A DNA stretch of 64,000 bases from Bacillota bacterium (GCA_023388635.1 JAEWFW010000043.1:124001-188000), one strand, 5' to 3'. Positions 1-9,145 are shown, counted from the first letter of the stretch. Notes: generated by a model not told the origin, from the sequence alone. Numbers and translations are program-made.

Positions 1-682
1 CCCCGCTTAATTGGCTGAGAAACTGTTCTATTTCCGGTGTATGCTGGTGCTCCCCTATTTTATAGGCATGGAGGCTCTGGTCAATTTCTGTAAACAAATT
101 GCCCACATTTGGCGTACGCCCAGCACCTGATGTACCTGATTTCGCATCAATGACAATCCCTTTATGTTCAATCAATCCTTCCAACAACAGCGGTGCAATC
201 CCTAGGGCGACACTCGTCGGATAGCAGCCTGGATTCGTGATAAACGATGCTTGCGCAACTTCCGAACGTTTGAACTCCGTTAAACCGTATACCGCCTGAC
301 TCTGATCGCCGCGCGGCGGCGCCGGCTTTTTGTACCATTGTTCATGGATTGCCCCATCAGTCAGACGAAAATCACCAGCAAGATCGATGACTTTTAGCCC
401 TTTCTGTAAAAGCTGCGGAACAATTTGACTGCTCACTCCAGAAGGTAAGCTGAGAAAAATCAATTCTGCTTTGTCGGCAATTATGTCAGCATCAATGGCT
501 TGCAACTGTGTATCGGCGACGTGGGAAAGACCGCCAACTAGATGAGGATATACCTCGGTTATATCGAGTCCTGCTTGTGAATGGGAACCCAAATATGTGA
601 TTTTACAATGCGGATGGTTTTTTAACCATCGAAGTAGTTCAATCCCTCCGTAACCCGTCACACCGATGATACCAACGTTCAT
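1..682 (-). CDS. argC: N-acetyl-gamma-glutamyl-phosphate reductase, 3' part cut by window edge
   Basis: ArgC makes N-acetylglutamate semialdehyde from N-acetylglutamyl phosphate with NADPH in cytosolic arginine biosynthesis. About 227 codons are in the window, and the C-terminus lies before base 1. The N-terminus is a Rossmann fold starting MNVGIIGVTGYGG. The active-site loop NPGCYPTS with the nucleophilic Cys is near residue 145, followed by the conserved SGTSGAGR segment. The ATG at 680-682 is preceded by GGGTGG. Upstream lies a promoter embedded in ARG-box-like repeats, so control by an ArgR/AhrC-type repressor is expected. Other arg genes probably follow outside the window. Confidence 0.95.
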   Translation of the reverse strand, partial: MNVGIIGVTGYGGIELLRWLKNHPHCKITYLGSHSQAGLDITEVYPHLVGGLSHVADTQLQAIDADIIADKAELIFLSLPSGVSSQIVPQLLQKGLKVIDLAGDFRLTDGAIHEQWYKKPAPPRGDQSQAVYGLTEFKRSEVAQASFITNPGCYPTSVALGIAPLLLEGLIEHKGIVIDAKSGTSGAGRTPNVGNLFTEIDQSLHAYKIGEHQHTPEIEQFLSQLSG

Positions 683-700
683 AAAAACCACCCTTTCATT

Positions 701-745
701 TGAATATTTATGCAATATTATACATTCTGATGTATAATATTGCAA
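701..745 (-). promoter_or_regulatory. argC promoter overlapping ARG-box-like operators
   Basis: On the minus strand a -35 TTGCAA (740-745) and a -10 TATAAT (717-722) are separated by exactly 17 bases. The same DNA forms a perfect 15-bp inverted repeat (TGCAATATTATACAT at 711-725, complement at 730-744). A further TGAATATTTATGCA at 701-714 is close to the ARG-box half sites TGAAT/ATTCA. Seen: the repeats and hexamers. Inferred: arginine repressor binding that blocks RNA polymerase. Confidence 0.7.
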
Positions 746-800
746 TCACTTTTTTATTTTTTTACACACAATAAATAGATGTACGAATTGCTGCAAATAC

Positions 801-832
801 AAAAAACAAAAAGAGCTGCATGCACAGCCCTT
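801..832 (-). terminator. Rho-independent terminator after cytochrome c gene
   Basis: Minus-strand AAGGGCTG, a 6-base loop and CAGCTCTT form a stem with one mismatch. A T-rich run (TTTTTGTTTTTT) follows. It lies about 80 bases after the cytochrome stop codon. Confidence 0.65.
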
Positions 833-861
833 CCCATCGTTTCTATCTATCGTTTATCTTT

Positions 862-909
862 TATATAACTTATCTTCCATATAACTTATCTTGTATATAA
901 TCTATCTTC
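862..909. repeat. Three 16-bp tandem repeats
   Basis: Three consecutive 16-base units, TATATAACTTATCTTC, CATATAACTTATCTTG and TATATAATCTATCTTC, abut the cytochrome stop codon. A degenerate fourth copy seems to lie at about 846-861. Function unknown; the array would be in the 3' untranslated RNA of the cytochrome gene. Confidence 0.7.
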
Positions 910-911
910 GT

Positions 912-1319
912 TTAATCATTGTAGTTATATATCCATTCCGCAACTCTTTTCGCTTCGTCGCCTTGCAAAAAGCCCCCGGGCATATCGCGTTTACCATCGA
1001 CAATGATCTGATAGATTTCATCCTCCGTATATTTGGAACGACTATCAATGATCGCCGGATTTTGCATCCTACCTTCCAACGCTTCCCCGTGGCATAGGCT
1101 ACAGGATTGCATATACCAGCGCTCCGCATCATTCACATCGGCTGACAAACCATTTGGTTGCTGATCCGTCGTTGACGGCGGCTGATCCAATTGTTCTGTC
1201 GTTGCAGCCTGTTCACCGTGATTCCATATTGCAATAACCAGCAACGCCAGACATGCAACTAACAAAAACATCCGGCGTAATTCCTTCCTACCAATCACTG
1301 CTGTTTTTAGCCTATCCAT
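912..1319 (-). CDS. Membrane-anchored monohaem cytochrome c
   Basis: A 135-residue protein with one N-terminal hydrophobic anchor (about residues 15-32), a linker rich in Gln, Thr and Pro, and a single c-type haem domain. The haem site is CSLCH at about residue 75, and the likely axial Met lies in DMPGG near residue 112. This is the CccA/CccB-like layout of small Gram-positive cytochromes that carry electrons on the outer face of the membrane. An ATG at 1334 is also in frame, but GGGAGTGG lies just before the ATG at 1319, so the later start is preferred. It appears to be a single-gene unit with its own terminator. Confidence 0.85.
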   Translation of the reverse strand: MDRLKTAVIGRKELRRMFLLVACLALLVIAIWNHGEQAATTEQLDQPPSTTDQQPNGLSADVNDAERWYMQSCSLCHGEALEGRMQNPAIIDSRSKYTEDEIYQIIVDGKRDMPGGFLQGDEAKRVAEWIYNYND

Positions 1320-1388
1320 ACTATCCACTCCCATAGAATGATCCCTATAACCGTTACTTCATTCTATGCAAAGGGTAGGACGAGTATG

Positions 1389-2315
1389 CTACAATAATTC
1401 TTGTGCCGTCTGGACGATACGCTCCGTCGTCAGCCCATATTTCTCTAGCAATGCATCCGGCGTTCCTGATTCACCAAATGTATCTTGCACGCCAATACGT
1501 TTTAACTTTGCTGGACTGTTCTCTGAAAGAACTTCCGCCACGGCACTTCCTAGACCGCCGATAATACTATGCTCCTCGACAGTGATGATCGCTTTTGTCT
1601 CTTGCGCCGCTTTGATAATGATCGATGCATCGAGCGGTTTAATGGTCGACATGTTGATCACTCTCGCGCCAATTCCCTGCTCCGCCAAAATTTTAGCGGC
1701 TTCCACAGCTTTGCTGACCATGATACCGCAAGCAATAATCGTGATGTCATCACCTGGCATTATTTCATGCCCTTTACCGATTTCAAATGTATATGACTCA
1801 TCAAACAAGACAGGCACCGCCGGACGACCTAAACGAATGTACATCGGCCCCTGGTATTCTACAGCGGCTTCTATCACTTGTTTCGTCTCCGTAGCATCGG
1901 CAGGCACAACGACCGTCATATTCGGAACGGCACGCATATACGCAATATCTTCAATCGCCTGATGGGACCCACCATCTTCGCCGACCGTCAAACCAGCGTG
2001 CGTCGCAGCAATTTTTACGTTCAGTTTGGGGTAAGCAACGGAATTGCGAACCTGATCCATGACACGAGCCGTAGCAAATACAGCAAATGTACTGGCAAAA
2101 GGAATTTTCCCGGCAGTGGCAAAGCCCGCTGCTGTTCCGATCATCCCTTGCTCAGCGATCCCCATATCGAAAAAGCGCTCAGGATACAATTTAGCAAAAT
2201 CCACCGTCTTAGTCGATTTCGATAAATCGGCATCCAACACGACGACATTTTGATTCTTGCCGCCGATTTCTGCAAGTGCCTGTCCATAAGCATCTCTCGT
2301 AGCAATTTTCGTCAT
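1389..2315 (-). CDS. Transketolase, C-terminal subunit
   Basis: Pyrimidine-binding and C-terminal domains of a split transketolase, 308 residues. It pairs with the protein encoded just upstream to move two-carbon ketol units in the pentose phosphate pathway with thiamine diphosphate. The expected catalytic Glu is in MGIAEQGMIGTAAG at about residue 55. The C-terminal domain starts near residue 190. The start codon lies one base past the stop of the N-terminal subunit gene and has a strong GGAGGAGAT site. In split enzymes the DXPS-like fold can mislead annotation, but the partner gene fixes the call. The precise sugar substrate is not certain. Confidence 0.9.
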   Translation of the reverse strand: MTKIATRDAYGQALAEIGGKNQNVVVLDADLSKSTKTVDFAKLYPERFFDMGIAEQGMIGTAAGFATAGKIPFASTFAVFATARVMDQVRNSVAYPKLNVKIAATHAGLTVGEDGGSHQAIEDIAYMRAVPNMTVVVPADATETKQVIEAAVEYQGPMYIRLGRPAVPVLFDESYTFEIGKGHEIMPGDDITIIACGIMVSKAVEAAKILAEQGIGARVINMSTIKPLDASIIIKAAQETKAIITVEEHSIIGGLGSAVAEVLSENSPAKLKRIGVQDTFGESGTPDALLEKYGLTTERIVQTAQELL

Positions 2316-2316
2316 C

Positions 2317-3159
2317 TTACATCTCCTCCTTCACAATCAAGCATAGATCGGAAAGTGCGATCTCCAATTGTTCGGCATTCGGCGCATTGCCATGCCAGCC
2401 CACTTGATTTTCCATATAAGAAACGCCCTTGCCTTTCACTGTGCGGGCAATAATGATCGTCGGCTGCCCTTTCACCGTCTTTGCCTGCTCGACGGCTTGA
2501 TCAATCGCTTGAAAATCATGTCCATCGATCTCGATTACATGCCAGCAGAACGATCTCCACTTTGCCGCCACATCACACAACGACATAACTTCCTCTGTCT
2601 TGCCGTCGATTTGTAAGCCATTGTAATCAAGGAACGCCGTGACGTTGTCCAATTTATAATGGGCTGCTGCCATCGCCGCTTCCCAAATCATACCCTCTTG
2701 GGTTTCCCCATCGCCCATCATCACATAGACGCGGTAATCTTTTTTGTCCAATTTGCCTGCCAAAGCCATACCGTTTGCTGCCGCTAATCCCTGTCCTAAG
2801 GAGCCTGTACTCATATCGACACCTGGTGTGTTTTTCATTTCGGGGTGCCCTTGCAGCATCGCGCCGATTCTGCGGAACGAAGCCAATTCTTCCTTTGGAA
2901 AATAGCCTTTTTCCGCCAGAGCTGCATACAGCACCGGTGAAGCGTGTCCCTTACTCAATACGAAGCGGTCGCGGTTAGGATCGCGCGGATTTTCAGGATC
3001 AATGTTCATCGCCTGAAAATACAAATATGTGACAATATCTGCCGCCGACAGCGATCCACCCGGATGACCTGATTTTGCCTGGCATACCATAGTGCATATG
3101 TCTTTACGAATTGTCTGTGCTGTTTGTTTCAGCGTATGTAATTGCTGATCTGATAGCAT
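2317..3159 (-). CDS. Transketolase, N-terminal (TPP-binding) subunit
   Basis: A 280-residue protein matching the diphosphate-binding half of transketolase. It has the SGHPGGSLSAADI segment (residues 31-43), KGHASPVLYAAL, and the thiamine diphosphate/Mg motif GDGETQEGMIWEA with a following Asn near residue 175. It should form a heterodimer or heterotetramer with the adjacent C-terminal subunit, the usual arrangement for two-gene transketolases of clostridia and archaea. The two genes are nearly contiguous and probably translationally coupled. Housekeeping tkt may exist elsewhere. Confidence 0.92.
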   Translation of the reverse strand: MLSDQQLHTLKQTAQTIRKDICTMVCQAKSGHPGGSLSAADIVTYLYFQAMNIDPENPRDPNRDRFVLSKGHASPVLYAALAEKGYFPKEELASFRRIGAMLQGHPEMKNTPGVDMSTGSLGQGLAAANGMALAGKLDKKDYRVYVMMGDGETQEGMIWEAAMAAAHYKLDNVTAFLDYNGLQIDGKTEEVMSLCDVAAKWRSFCWHVIEIDGHDFQAIDQAVEQAKTVKGQPTIIIARTVKGKGVSYMENQVGWHGNAPNAEQLEIALSDLCLIVKEEM

Positions 3160-3192
3160 AAAAAACCCTCCTGTTACCCGTATTTATATCTC

Positions 3193-4017
3193 TTATTTCT
3201 TAATACCTCGAAAACCTCGCCCTACAACTTCCTGGGCATTGCCAATGATCACGAAGGCATTTTCATCAATGCCTTTGATCATTTCCTTTAATGCAGTGAC
3301 CTCTTTTTGCTCGACGACACACATGAGGATCGGTCGTTCCTGACCGGTAAATCCACCTTGACCATACAACTGGGTCACGCCTCGATTCAATTTTTCAAAG
3401 ATGCCTGTGCGAAGTTCATCGGCTTTGTCAGAAATGATAAACGCAATTTTTTCAAAACTGAATCCTTCTTGCAGCAAATCTATGGTTTTACTCGTCACAT
3501 AGAGACTCAGTAAAGCCATAAGACCGACTTCGGCACCAAACAAAATAGCAGCCGTCAATATAACCAATCCGTCAATTAGCAATAAACAGATTCCCAGACT
3601 TAACCCTGTATACTTATGTACAATCTGCGCAATCAAATCGGTTCCACCGGTACTCGTTTTCGCGCGGAAGACCAGCCCTAAGCCGACACCTACCAGCAAT
3701 CCGCCATATAATGTCGCTAACAGCAATTCATCGGTCAACGGCTGAATCCCACGCGTCAAATACAAAAACAGCGATATTAGCAGCAGCCCGATAAACGATG
3801 TCACACTGTTCTTTTTCCCGAGAATCCACGTGGCAACCAGAAATACGGGGATATTTACAGAAAGAAAACCGATCCAAACGGGAATTCCCGTAACATGGTA
3901 CAGAATATTGGCGATGCCGCTAATGCCGCCGGAAGCGATTTGATTCGGTATGAGAAAGCAGTTTAAGGCGAGAGCCATGCAAAAACAGCCGCTCACTAAC
4001 AAAATGTAATTCTTCAT
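3193..4017 (-). CDS. YitT-family membrane protein (DUF161/DUF2179)
   Basis: A 274-residue protein with five or six hydrophobic segments in the first 180 residues, including the NQIASGGISGIANI and STGGTDLIAQI repeats typical of the YitT/DUF161 fold. A soluble C-terminal DUF2179 domain covers about residues 185-270 (GFTGQERPILMCVVE, DENAFVIIGNAQEVVGRGF). Function is not established; relatives are often annotated as transporters. Its start abuts the prfB stop (4017/4018), so it is probably read through from prfB. Confidence 0.85.
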   Translation of the reverse strand: MKNYILLVSGCFCMALALNCFLIPNQIASGGISGIANILYHVTGIPVWIGFLSVNIPVFLVATWILGKKNSVTSFIGLLLISLFLYLTRGIQPLTDELLLATLYGGLLVGVGLGLVFRAKTSTGGTDLIAQIVHKYTGLSLGICLLLIDGLVILTAAILFGAEVGLMALLSLYVTSKTIDLLQEGFSFEKIAFIISDKADELRTGIFEKLNRGVTQLYGQGGFTGQERPILMCVVEQKEVTALKEMIKGIDENAFVIIGNAQEVVGRGFRGIKK

Positions 4018-5125
4018 TTATTCCACCATTAGTTTTTGACGTAACCATGCATCGATAAATGCATTGATTTCCCCATCCATAACAGCTTGTACGTTTCCTA
4101 CCTCCACATTGGTGCGGTGATCTTTCACCATTGAGTAAGGATGAAAGACGTAAGAGCGTATTTGGCTTCCCCAGCCAATCTCTTTTTGCTCGCCGCGTAG
4201 AGCCAAATGCTCTTGTTTTTGTTCATCGAGTTTCTTTTCCAGTAACTTACTTTGCAACATTTTCATTGCCGTTAAACGATTTTTGATCTGCGAGCGTTCC
4301 GATTGGCAAGTGACGACGATTCCCGTCGGTACATGGGTAATCCGCACAGCTGAATCTGTCGTATTGACATGTTGTCCCCCTGCACCACCCGAACGGTACG
4401 TATCGATCCGCAAATCCTCTGTTTTGATATCGACTTCGGTATCATTATCGAGTTCCGGCATGACATGCACCGATGCAAATGATGTGTGACGTCTTCCCGA
4501 GGAGTCAAACGGCGATATGCGCACTAATCGATGCACGCCACGCTCGGCGCTCAGATACCCATAGGCATTGTATCCCTTAATCAATAAGGTGACACTCTTG
4601 AGTCCCGCCTCATCACCAGCAAGGTAGTCAAGGGTTTCCACTTGATATCCCCGTTTCTCTGCCCAACGGATATAGAGACGCAACAGCATTTCCGCCCAAT
4701 CTTGGGACTCGGTGCCACCGGCTCCCGGATGAATTTCCAGGATCGCGTTGTTTTTATCGTAGTCACCGTCAAGCATCAATTCCAATTCGAAGGCTTCCAA
4801 CTGACTGCTCAATTCGTTCACCACCGTTACAAGCTCTGCCAAAATACTGTCGTCTTCCTCTTCTTCCAGCAACTCATATAATGTGGTCATCTCATCGTAC
4901 AATTCTTCTAACTCATGAAAGCGGTCAACAGTCTTTTTAAGAGCATTGACTTCATTAATGACCGTCTGCGCTCGCTGTTGATCATTCCAAAAATCAGCTT
5001 CTCCCATGACGGCTTCCAATTGCTCAATTTTGTGTTTATTGGTTGAAAGGTCAAAGAGACCTCCGGATATCGTCATACGTTTTCTTGATCTTGTTTATAT
5101 CTGACTTCATTTCACTAAAAAGCAT
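4018..5125 (-). CDS. prfB: Peptide chain release factor 2, programmed +1 frameshift
   Basis: RF2 ends translation at UGA and UAA by triggering hydrolysis of peptidyl-tRNA. The gene starts at ATG 5123-5125, after AAGGAG, with a short zero-frame part of 24 codons (MLFSEMKSDINKIKK to RRSL) ending in an in-frame TGA at 5051-5053. A +1 shift at CTT-TGA-C joins it to the long frame, which continues DLSTNKHK. The full product is about 368 residues, the normal RF2 length. Seen in the product: the stop-codon recognition tripeptide SPF (ISPFDSSGRRH) and the catalytic GGQ (GGAGGQHVNTTDSA). Gene prediction that ignores the shift would give a 352-residue protein starting MTISGG, which is not the true N-terminus. 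Confidence 0.96.
5050..5064 (-). other. prfB programmed +1 frameshift site
   Basis: The minus strand reads GGAGGTCTCTTTGAC. The internal Shine-Dalgarno-like GGAGGT (5059-5064) sits just before the slippery CTT (5054-5056), and the in-frame stop TGA (5051-5053) is followed by C. This is the classic autoregulatory RF2 site: low RF2 slows termination at UGA, lets the tRNA slip by one base, and raises RF2. Confidence 0.95.
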
Positions 5126-5162
5126 CGGCTTACACTCCTTAAGGTAAATATCACAATACGGT

Positions 5163-5171
5163 ATTATATCA
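5163..5171 (-). promoter_or_regulatory. Extended -10 promoter element for prfB
   Basis: The minus strand has TGATATAAT, a TG-n-TATAAT extended -10 box about 40 bases before the prfB ATG. No good -35 hexamer is visible, which is common for extended -10 promoters. Confidence 0.5.
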
Positions 5172-5224
5172 TATTTTTCGGAGGAATCGATATACTTTTC
5201 CCATTTGCATTTAACTTAGTCAGG

Positions 5225-6409
5225 TTAATGCGCATCCATATCGCGCAACAGCATACCGCCTACAATCTCTACGGTAACATTGTATTTTACATTAATATCG
5301 GGATATACACCACCACACCAATCTCCTCGAAGCTGGCGCCATTCATCGGGACGCTGGCGATAGAGCGCCCGTCCAAATCCCCCCGGATCGGTGCCCACTT
5401 TCTTCGTTATCTTCACCACTTCTTGCATTTCTTGCTCAATGATTTTTGCCACTTGTTCCTGGATCATTTCCGTCAGATGCTTGTATTCGTCACGAACAAA
5501 ATTTTCTCTCAAATTTTCTTCTCCCAAACTTGCCTGCACCTTTGTATTGACTTCAAACTGCATATTCCCTAGTGCCTTAATTTTCGTTTTTGCATTTAGC
5601 ACCTCGATGGATATCTCATCTGCCGGAAACTCTTCCGCATTATTTTTTGCTGTTGCTGTCACATTAACCGGTATGACAGTGCTATTCATCATATCCAACA
5701 ACCATACCAACCCTCGGGTCTGATCAGCCGTCAATTTAGCACTCATCTTATCGTTGGCAAATAGCGCCGTTCCAGACATTTCGTAATGCGGGACTCCTTC
5801 TTTTACCTGCAGCCTGACTAAGGGAACGACATAACAGATGCCTGGCGTCGCATCGGCGCGCAAATAGTCATGTACTTCCACGGGAATCAATTTGCCATTC
5901 GATATATAATCTTTAACCATCGTACGCAAGCTCATTAAGGGAATCTCTTGCTTGCTCGTTTGGGTATACATAAATGCCTCTGGATCACCTTCAATGATCG
6001 CCATCATCACATGCCTGCTCGTCTCATGGTCTCTGGCAAAAAAATTAATCGCATCCGTAAACCCGTCTTTTGCCAGCTCCTCGGTGATAAGCAACATTTG
6101 TTGATGTCCCCAAAACAACTTTAGCGGTGATTCCAACGTGATATTGCGTATCGCGTCAAAAACAGTTTTGCCTGTCTTTTCGAAATTGACAAAAGCAGGT
6201 GTATCCGATTTACTCGTTGTCGCCAATACATCCACACGTGCTGTTTGGGTAATCACCTTGATGCCTTTTTCGTCCGGACCTTTACCGATACTGGCACCAA
6301 TCACAAACGTAATTTCCGATAATTCCTTCCGACTCCAACATCCGGGGAGAATTAATAAACTACATAGAAATACGACCCATAGCGCCCTGCGGAAATTTCC
6401 GCGCTTCAT
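5225..6409 (-). CDS. Spore germination lipoprotein, Ger(x)C family
   Basis: A 394-residue C subunit of a GerA-type germinant receptor. The N-terminus is a lipoprotein signal: MKRGNFRRA, a hydrophobic run, then lipobox LPGC with Cys near residue 24. CWSRKELSEI after the lipobox is typical of GerAC. The protein would be lipid-anchored in the spore inner membrane, working with the A and B subunits to sense small germinants. Its start overlaps the permease gene stop by 4 bases, giving the usual A-B-C operon order read from 9056 down to 5225. The germinant cannot be told from sequence. Confidence 0.93.
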   Translation of the reverse strand: MKRGNFRRALWVVFLCSLLILPGCWSRKELSEITFVIGASIGKGPDEKGIKVITQTARVDVLATTSKSDTPAFVNFEKTGKTVFDAIRNITLESPLKLFWGHQQMLLITEELAKDGFTDAINFFARDHETSRHVMMAIIEGDPEAFMYTQTSKQEIPLMSLRTMVKDYISNGKLIPVEVHDYLRADATPGICYVVPLVRLQVKEGVPHYEMSGTALFANDKMSAKLTADQTRGLVWLLDMMNSTVIPVNVTATAKNNAEEFPADEISIEVLNAKTKIKALGNMQFEVNTKVQASLGEENLRENFVRDEYKHLTEMIQEQVAKIIEQEMQEVVKITKKVGTDPGGFGRALYRQRPDEWRQLRGDWCGGVYPDINVKYNVTVEIVGGMLLRDMDAH

Positions 6410-7527
6410 GAAGATACCCCCTTTCCGCGCAAACGCATGACGAGATACATCATGGCCGGCAAGATCAGTCCCACGATGTAAGAGAGTACCGCGTATTGCT
6501 TATCACTGTAAAATCGCAACAATTCACCGATATTAGAGAAGAAGAATGGCGTAACCAAGGCGACGAAAACAACCGCTATAATACTTATATATTGTTCATA
6601 CGATTTCAACCAGAGAAACGTATGCTCCATCATATCCTTTGCGATAAATAAATAGACGGCGACTCCAATAAAAATACTCGCGATCCATACCCAAACGACG
6701 ACAATTTCAATGCGCTCCAGAAAATTACCGACCGATACAACCCGCGCCAATGAAAAGAAGGGAAATTGCAGCTTTTCTGCCTCTTTTGCACCAAAGGTTG
6801 CCACCAACATGCCAGCCAAGCTTAGCAGCAATGCCCCTGACGCAATATTAGCTAAATAAGGGATTCTATAGGTCCATTTTGTCTTTTTGACCATCGGCAG
6901 AATTTGAAGAATAAACAAATTTTCGAGAAATAACGCTGTCGGCAGCACAACTCCCTTTAAAACTGGAACCCAGCCGTAATACAGCACAGGTAAAAACTCC
7001 TGGAGATCAATTTCCGGTATTAAAAACAGCAATAAGGCGATGTGATTCAGGAGAATTGTGAAAAATATAATCCCCGTCGCCCTGATAGTGCTGTGCAGTC
7101 CTTTGTACAATGAATACCAGACTACGAATAAAAACGCCCACTGAACCGCTTTCATCGGGGTTTCCGGCAAAACTGCCATATGCATTAACCCCAAAAATGC
7201 GTTAATCCCGATGGCAAGGGCCAAAAAGTACACAATAAAAATAACTGACAATACTTTCCCTAAATATTTACCGAAAATCTCATGACATAGCTCTGTTAAA
7301 TTGCAATGGGGTAACCGCTTATGAATCGCAATCAGAAACCATAGCTGGACGAGACTTAATAACGTGGATATGATCGTCGATATCCAAACATCCTGTCCTG
7401 CATCACCGGAAGTTAACGCTGAGGTTAAACTGGTGGCGATAGTATTACGGATAATGACCATCACAAAAAAAAGTTGTGTATTTGATATCCAAGGAATGCG
7501 AAACTGTTGCATTTTACGATAATTCAT
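6406..7527 (-). CDS. Spore germination permease, GerAB/Ger(x)B family
   Basis: A 373-residue integral membrane protein with about ten hydrophobic segments, related to the amino acid/polyamine/cation permease superfamily. The conserved start region (QLFFVMVIIRNTIATSLTS) and the inner region ending MMYLVMRLRGKG match GerAB proteins. It is thought to bind the germinant in the spore inner membrane. It overlaps both operon neighbours by 4 bases, which indicates translational coupling. Confidence 0.92.
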   Translation of the reverse strand: MNYRKMQQFRIPWISNTQLFFVMVIIRNTIATSLTSALTSGDAGQDVWISTIISTLLSLVQLWFLIAIHKRLPHCNLTELCHEIFGKYLGKVLSVIFIVYFLALAIGINAFLGLMHMAVLPETPMKAVQWAFLFVVWYSLYKGLHSTIRATGIIFFTILLNHIALLLFLIPEIDLQEFLPVLYYGWVPVLKGVVLPTALFLENLFILQILPMVKKTKWTYRIPYLANIASGALLLSLAGMLVATFGAKEAEKLQFPFFSLARVVSVGNFLERIEIVVVWVWIASIFIGVAVYLFIAKDMMEHTFLWLKSYEQYISIIAVVFVALVTPFFFSNIGELLRFYSDKQYAVLSYIVGLILPAMMYLVMRLRGKGVSS

Positions 7528-9056
7528 TTACGATAATTTCCCTTCCTCGTTTTGGTATCCTGTTCAAATATCATTTGATCATCCATACGACTCAAGGCAA
7601 TATTATACGGTTGCTTCGCTTTCTGACCCCACCACTGTCGAAAAAACCAATCTTTCATCTGTCCATATTTCATCGGTCCCAGCGGTTCGAAATACGGTAC
7701 GCCAAACGATTGCATGGATGTCAAATGAACGAGCAAAAATAAATTAATCAGCACAAATCCTACCAGACCCAAAAAAGCACTGGCAAGTAAAATGACAAAG
7801 CGCAGCAGGCGAAAACTTATAGAAAGCCGATAGGCAGGGATGACGAAGGAAGAAATTCCCGAAAAAGCCACAGCAACGACCATAATCGGCGATACTAGAC
7901 CTGCCTCTACCGCTGCCTGACCAATGATCAGAGCTCCGACAATACTTAGAGCCTGACCTACCTGGGCAGGCAAACGAACTCCGGCTTCGCGCAGCAGTTC
8001 AAAGGCAAATTCCATAATCAGCGCCTCAAGCACTGCTGGAAACGGAACACCCTCACGCGCGCCGGCAATTTTCAAAACGAGATCTGTGGGAATCATTTCT
8101 TGGTGGATTGTCGTAATCGCCACATACAATGCCGGCAAATACAAAGCAATCGGCATTGCCATCATGCGCAGTATTCGCAAAAATGTCGCATAAATATAGT
8201 TTTCATAATTATCTTCACTTGCTTGAACAAATTGTGTAAAAATCGTCGGCACGGCAATCGCCAGCGGTGATCCGTTGACCATGATCGCGACACGTCCTTC
8301 GAGAATCTGTGCCAACATATTATCAGGCTTTTCTGTTTGTTCCACCTGAGGAAAACACGAATATGGATGATCAATAATCAGTTCCTCTATATAACCGCTT
8401 TCCAATACACTCTGAATATTTATCGCCTTTAGCCGTCTTTTGACTTCTTTAAGAATCTCCGGGTCACAAAGACCGGCAATATAACAAATGACCACCCGAG
8501 TCTCTGTCAAAGTACCGATATTCATTTCTTCAAAGACAAGCGATGGCGAATTCATGCGTTTGCGAAGTAAGGAGATATTTACGCTGATATCCTCGATAAA
8601 CCCCTCTTTCGATCCGCGAATCTGCTTTTCACTTTCCGGTTCCGTAATTTGTCTTTGACTAAATTTCGCGATTGGTATTGCTATAGGGGATTCGCTGCCT
8701 TGCGCAAATACGATAACATGACCGCGTGTCATGCTTTTGCAAATTTTCTTCCAGTTCTTTTGATAGACTATCGGAGTCGTAATAATCGAACTTTCCATTG
8801 GTTGGTCGGGAAAATCCTTTAACTGTTTAATTATTTCCCGTTCCACGCGATCAAGATCGACAACCGTATCTAAATATGCCACTAAAAATTGCTCGCCGAT
8901 GTGGCACAATTGCAAATCCAAGCTATTATGGAACATCGTAGTTATTTTCCGTTTAATTTGCAAGAGGGGCATCGACTTTCGATAATAATTTACGGGGACT
9001 GTCCGGGTAGTAATCGACCTGCTTGCCGATGACAAATCAGTCACTTCCTTTCCCAT
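7524..9056 (-). CDS. Spore germination protein, GerAA/Ger(x)A family
   Basis: A-subunit of the germinant receptor, about 510 residues from the chosen start. It has a soluble N-terminal part (about 1-270) and a C-terminal membrane part with four or five hydrophobic helices. Family hallmarks are GRVAIMVNGSPLAIAVP, the REGVPFPAVLEALIMEFAFELLREAGVRLP block and GLVSPIMVVAVAF. The frame is open to 9161, but that stretch runs through the secA terminator hairpin and into secA, so the earlier Mets are unlikely. The start MGKEVTDL at 9056 lacks a clear ribosome site, and a TTG at about 9041 after AAGGAAGTGA is an alternative. Confidence 0.9.
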   Translation of the reverse strand: MGKEVTDLSSASRSITTRTVPVNYYRKSMPLLQIKRKITTMFHNSLDLQLCHIGEQFLVAYLDTVVDLDRVEREIIKQLKDFPDQPMESSIITTPIVYQKNWKKICKSMTRGHVIVFAQGSESPIAIPIAKFSQRQITEPESEKQIRGSKEGFIEDISVNISLLRKRMNSPSLVFEEMNIGTLTETRVVICYIAGLCDPEILKEVKRRLKAINIQSVLESGYIEELIIDHPYSCFPQVEQTEKPDNMLAQILEGRVAIMVNGSPLAIAVPTIFTQFVQASEDNYENYIYATFLRILRMMAMPIALYLPALYVAITTIHQEMIPTDLVLKIAGAREGVPFPAVLEALIMEFAFELLREAGVRLPAQVGQALSIVGALIIGQAAVEAGLVSPIMVVAVAFSGISSFVIPAYRLSISFRLLRFVILLASAFLGLVGFVLINLFLLVHLTSMQSFGVPYFEPLGPMKYGQMKDWFFRQWWGQKAKQPYNIALSRMDDQMIFEQDTKTRKGNYRK

Positions 9057-9091
9057 ATAAAAACACTCTGAATTTTCATATATTTTCCCCG

Positions 9092-9128
9092 AAAAAAAAG
9101 AAACCATGCGAATAAATTCCATGGTTTC
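9092..9128 (-). terminator. secA terminator
   Basis: Minus strand GAAACCATG, 11-base loop, CATGGTTTC, then eight Ts. The arms are perfect complements (9120-9128 and 9100-9108). It lies directly after the secA stop, so the ger operon downstream needs its own, probably forespore-specific, promoter. Confidence 0.9.
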
Positions 9129-9145
9129 TAAAAAAGGATGATACT

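Noticed and set aside
5663..5723. Various long antisense frames over the ger, secA and transketolase genes
   Set aside because: They mirror the codon pattern of well-supported genes and lack ribosome sites and recognisable motifs.
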